Positions 6,268-6,980 of a stretch of 6,980 nt of DNA are shown in pieces. Origin of the DNA: Terriglobia bacterium (GTDB lineage Bacteria > Acidobacteriota > Terriglobia > UBA7540); NCBI GenBank assembly GCA_030049455.1, contig JASIKV010000339.1, positions 1 to 6,980 on the forward strand. Reading direction: 5' to 3'. Below the pieces are notes generated by a model that did not search any database, was not told the origin of the DNA, and was given only the letters and a program-made list of their open reading frames with translations. Numbering within the stretch: position 1 is the stretch's first letter; every line of letters begins with the position of its first letter. Made by a program: the position numbers and the translations under genes.

Positions 6268-6980
6268 ATGTTCAGGAGGTATCTGCCGGGATTATTACTC
6301 CTTTCGCTGTTCCCGGGCGGGGGGGCGGGTTCCGCGCAAACTCCATCGCACGGCGCCGCGGTCACCGATTACGTCAATCCCTTCGTGGGGACGGCTGGCC
6401 GCGACGCGGGCAACACCTATCCCGGCGCGGCTCTGCCCTTCGGCATGGTTCAGTGGAGCCCCGACACTTCCAACGCGTTCACACGCAAAAACGCCGGCAG
6501 CTATCAGTACGGCGACGACATGATTCGGGACTTCAGCCTCACGCACCTGAGCGGCCCGGGCTGCCCGGTGTTGGGCGACGTGCCAATTCAGCCTTTCGTG
6601 GGAGAAATCAAGACGTCGCCGGCGATTGACCCCGCAATGTACCGCGCGAAATTTTCTCATTCGAACGAGCAGGCCTCTCCGGGCTATTACTCGGTGAGGT
6701 TTGAGGACGGCATCCAGGTTCAACTGGCGGCGGCGCTGCGAAGCGGGATCGGAAAATTTGAATTCCCGGCCTCCACCAATTCCACATTGATTTTCGATGT
6801 AGGCCGGAATGCCACTGAGGTTCACAGCGCCCGCGTGGAAATCGAGGCGCCCGATGAAATTTCAGGCAGCGTATCCAGCGGAGCTTTCTGCCACTCGACC
6901 AATCGCTACAAGATCTATTTCACCGCCGAGTTCAATCGCCCCTTCAGCAGCTTCGGGGCCTGGGCCGGCCCCGATCTGAA
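6268..6980 (+). CDS. Secreted glycoside hydrolase family 92 (alpha-mannosidase type), N-terminal part
   Basis: The frame from the ATG at 6268 is open to the right edge (237 codons), so the gene is partial; a full GH92 enzyme is usually 700-800 residues. GH92 members are calcium-dependent inverting exo-alpha-mannosidases, many acting on alpha-1,2 links of glycans. Residues 1-23 form a signal peptide (two Arg, a Leu-rich core, then GSA before Gln24), so the enzyme is exported. Family landmarks follow: VNPFVGTAG (36-44), NTYPGAALPFGMVQWSPDT (49-67), a Y-x-Y-G-D-D turn, then FSLTHLSGPGCPVLGD. These match the conserved GH92 N-terminal beta-sandwich. The catalytic Glu/Asp residues would be in the missing C-terminal domain. 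The start is supported by GGGGG about 5 bases upstream and by the clean signal peptide; an upstream in-frame TTG at 6235 is less likely. It is divergent from the polysaccharide locus, and a functional link is only possible, not shown. Confidence 0.9.
   Translation, partial: MFRRYLPGLLLLSLFPGGGAGSAQTPSHGAAVTDYVNPFVGTAGRDAGNTYPGAALPFGMVQWSPDTSNAFTRKNAGSYQYGDDMIRDFSLTHLSGPGCPVLGDVPIQPFVGEIKTSPAIDPAMYRAKFSHSNEQASPGYYSVRFEDGIQVQLAAALRSGIGKFEFPASTNSTLIFDVGRNATEVHSARVEIEAPDEISGSVSSGAFCHSTNRYKIYFTAEFNRPFSSFGAWAGPDL

Noticed and set aside
6231..6629. A 132-codon plus-strand frame overlapping the GH92 start
   Set aside because: It is in a different frame from the GH92 sequence, is Arg-rich and shows no family motif. 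The GH92 frame has a signal peptide and conserved motifs.

Overview
The window is GC-rich bacterial DNA with no sign of phage or plasmid genes. It carries the 5' end of isoleucyl-tRNA synthetase, a membrane glycosyltransferase locus and the 5' end of a secreted family 92 glycoside hydrolase. This gene set, together with a paired palindromic repeat resembling those I associate with Acidobacteriota and similar soil phyla, suggests a soil-type heterotroph. The taxonomic guess is an inference from style and is not shown by any marker gene in full.

Layout. Positions 1-85 (minus) hold the first 28 codons of ileS, with a near-consensus sigma-70 promoter and a strong ribosome binding site. Positions 180-249 hold a pair of facing palindromes (REP/BIME-like). 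Positions 269-2143 (minus) encode a membrane-anchored polysaccharide deacetylase of the NodB/CE4 fold with an extra N-terminal domain. Positions 2257-3039 (plus) encode a two-helix membrane protein with an altered GGDEF domain: GPDEF at the active site, but an intact RxxD inhibitory site. Positions 3080-4531 (minus) encode a processive family 2 glycosyltransferase related to PgaC/BcsA. It overlaps by 4 bases with a membrane-anchored HEAT-repeat protein at 4528-5889 (minus). A 378-base divergent region follows, then the start of a GH92 alpha-mannosidase-type enzyme at 6268, which runs off the right edge and has no stop in the window.

How they may work together. The HEAT protein, glycosyltransferase and deacetylase lie on the same strand and look like a compact polysaccharide (probably exopolysaccharide) synthesis and modification system: the glycosyltransferase polymerises and exports, the deacetylase modifies the chain, and the HEAT protein is a plausible scaffold. 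The GGDEF gene sits between two of these genes in the opposite orientation, with its own strong promoter. The synthase has no PilZ domain, so a separate c-di-GMP receptor would fit, and this degenerate GGDEF protein with a conserved I-site is the obvious candidate. This is an inference by analogy with PelD.

The most unusual sequence signals are three. Inside the HEAT gene, a T8 slippery run in the correct phase is followed after 5 bases by a perfect 11-bp stem. The GGDEF gene is nested, in reverse, within the polysaccharide locus. The double palindrome lies between the deacetylase and ileS.
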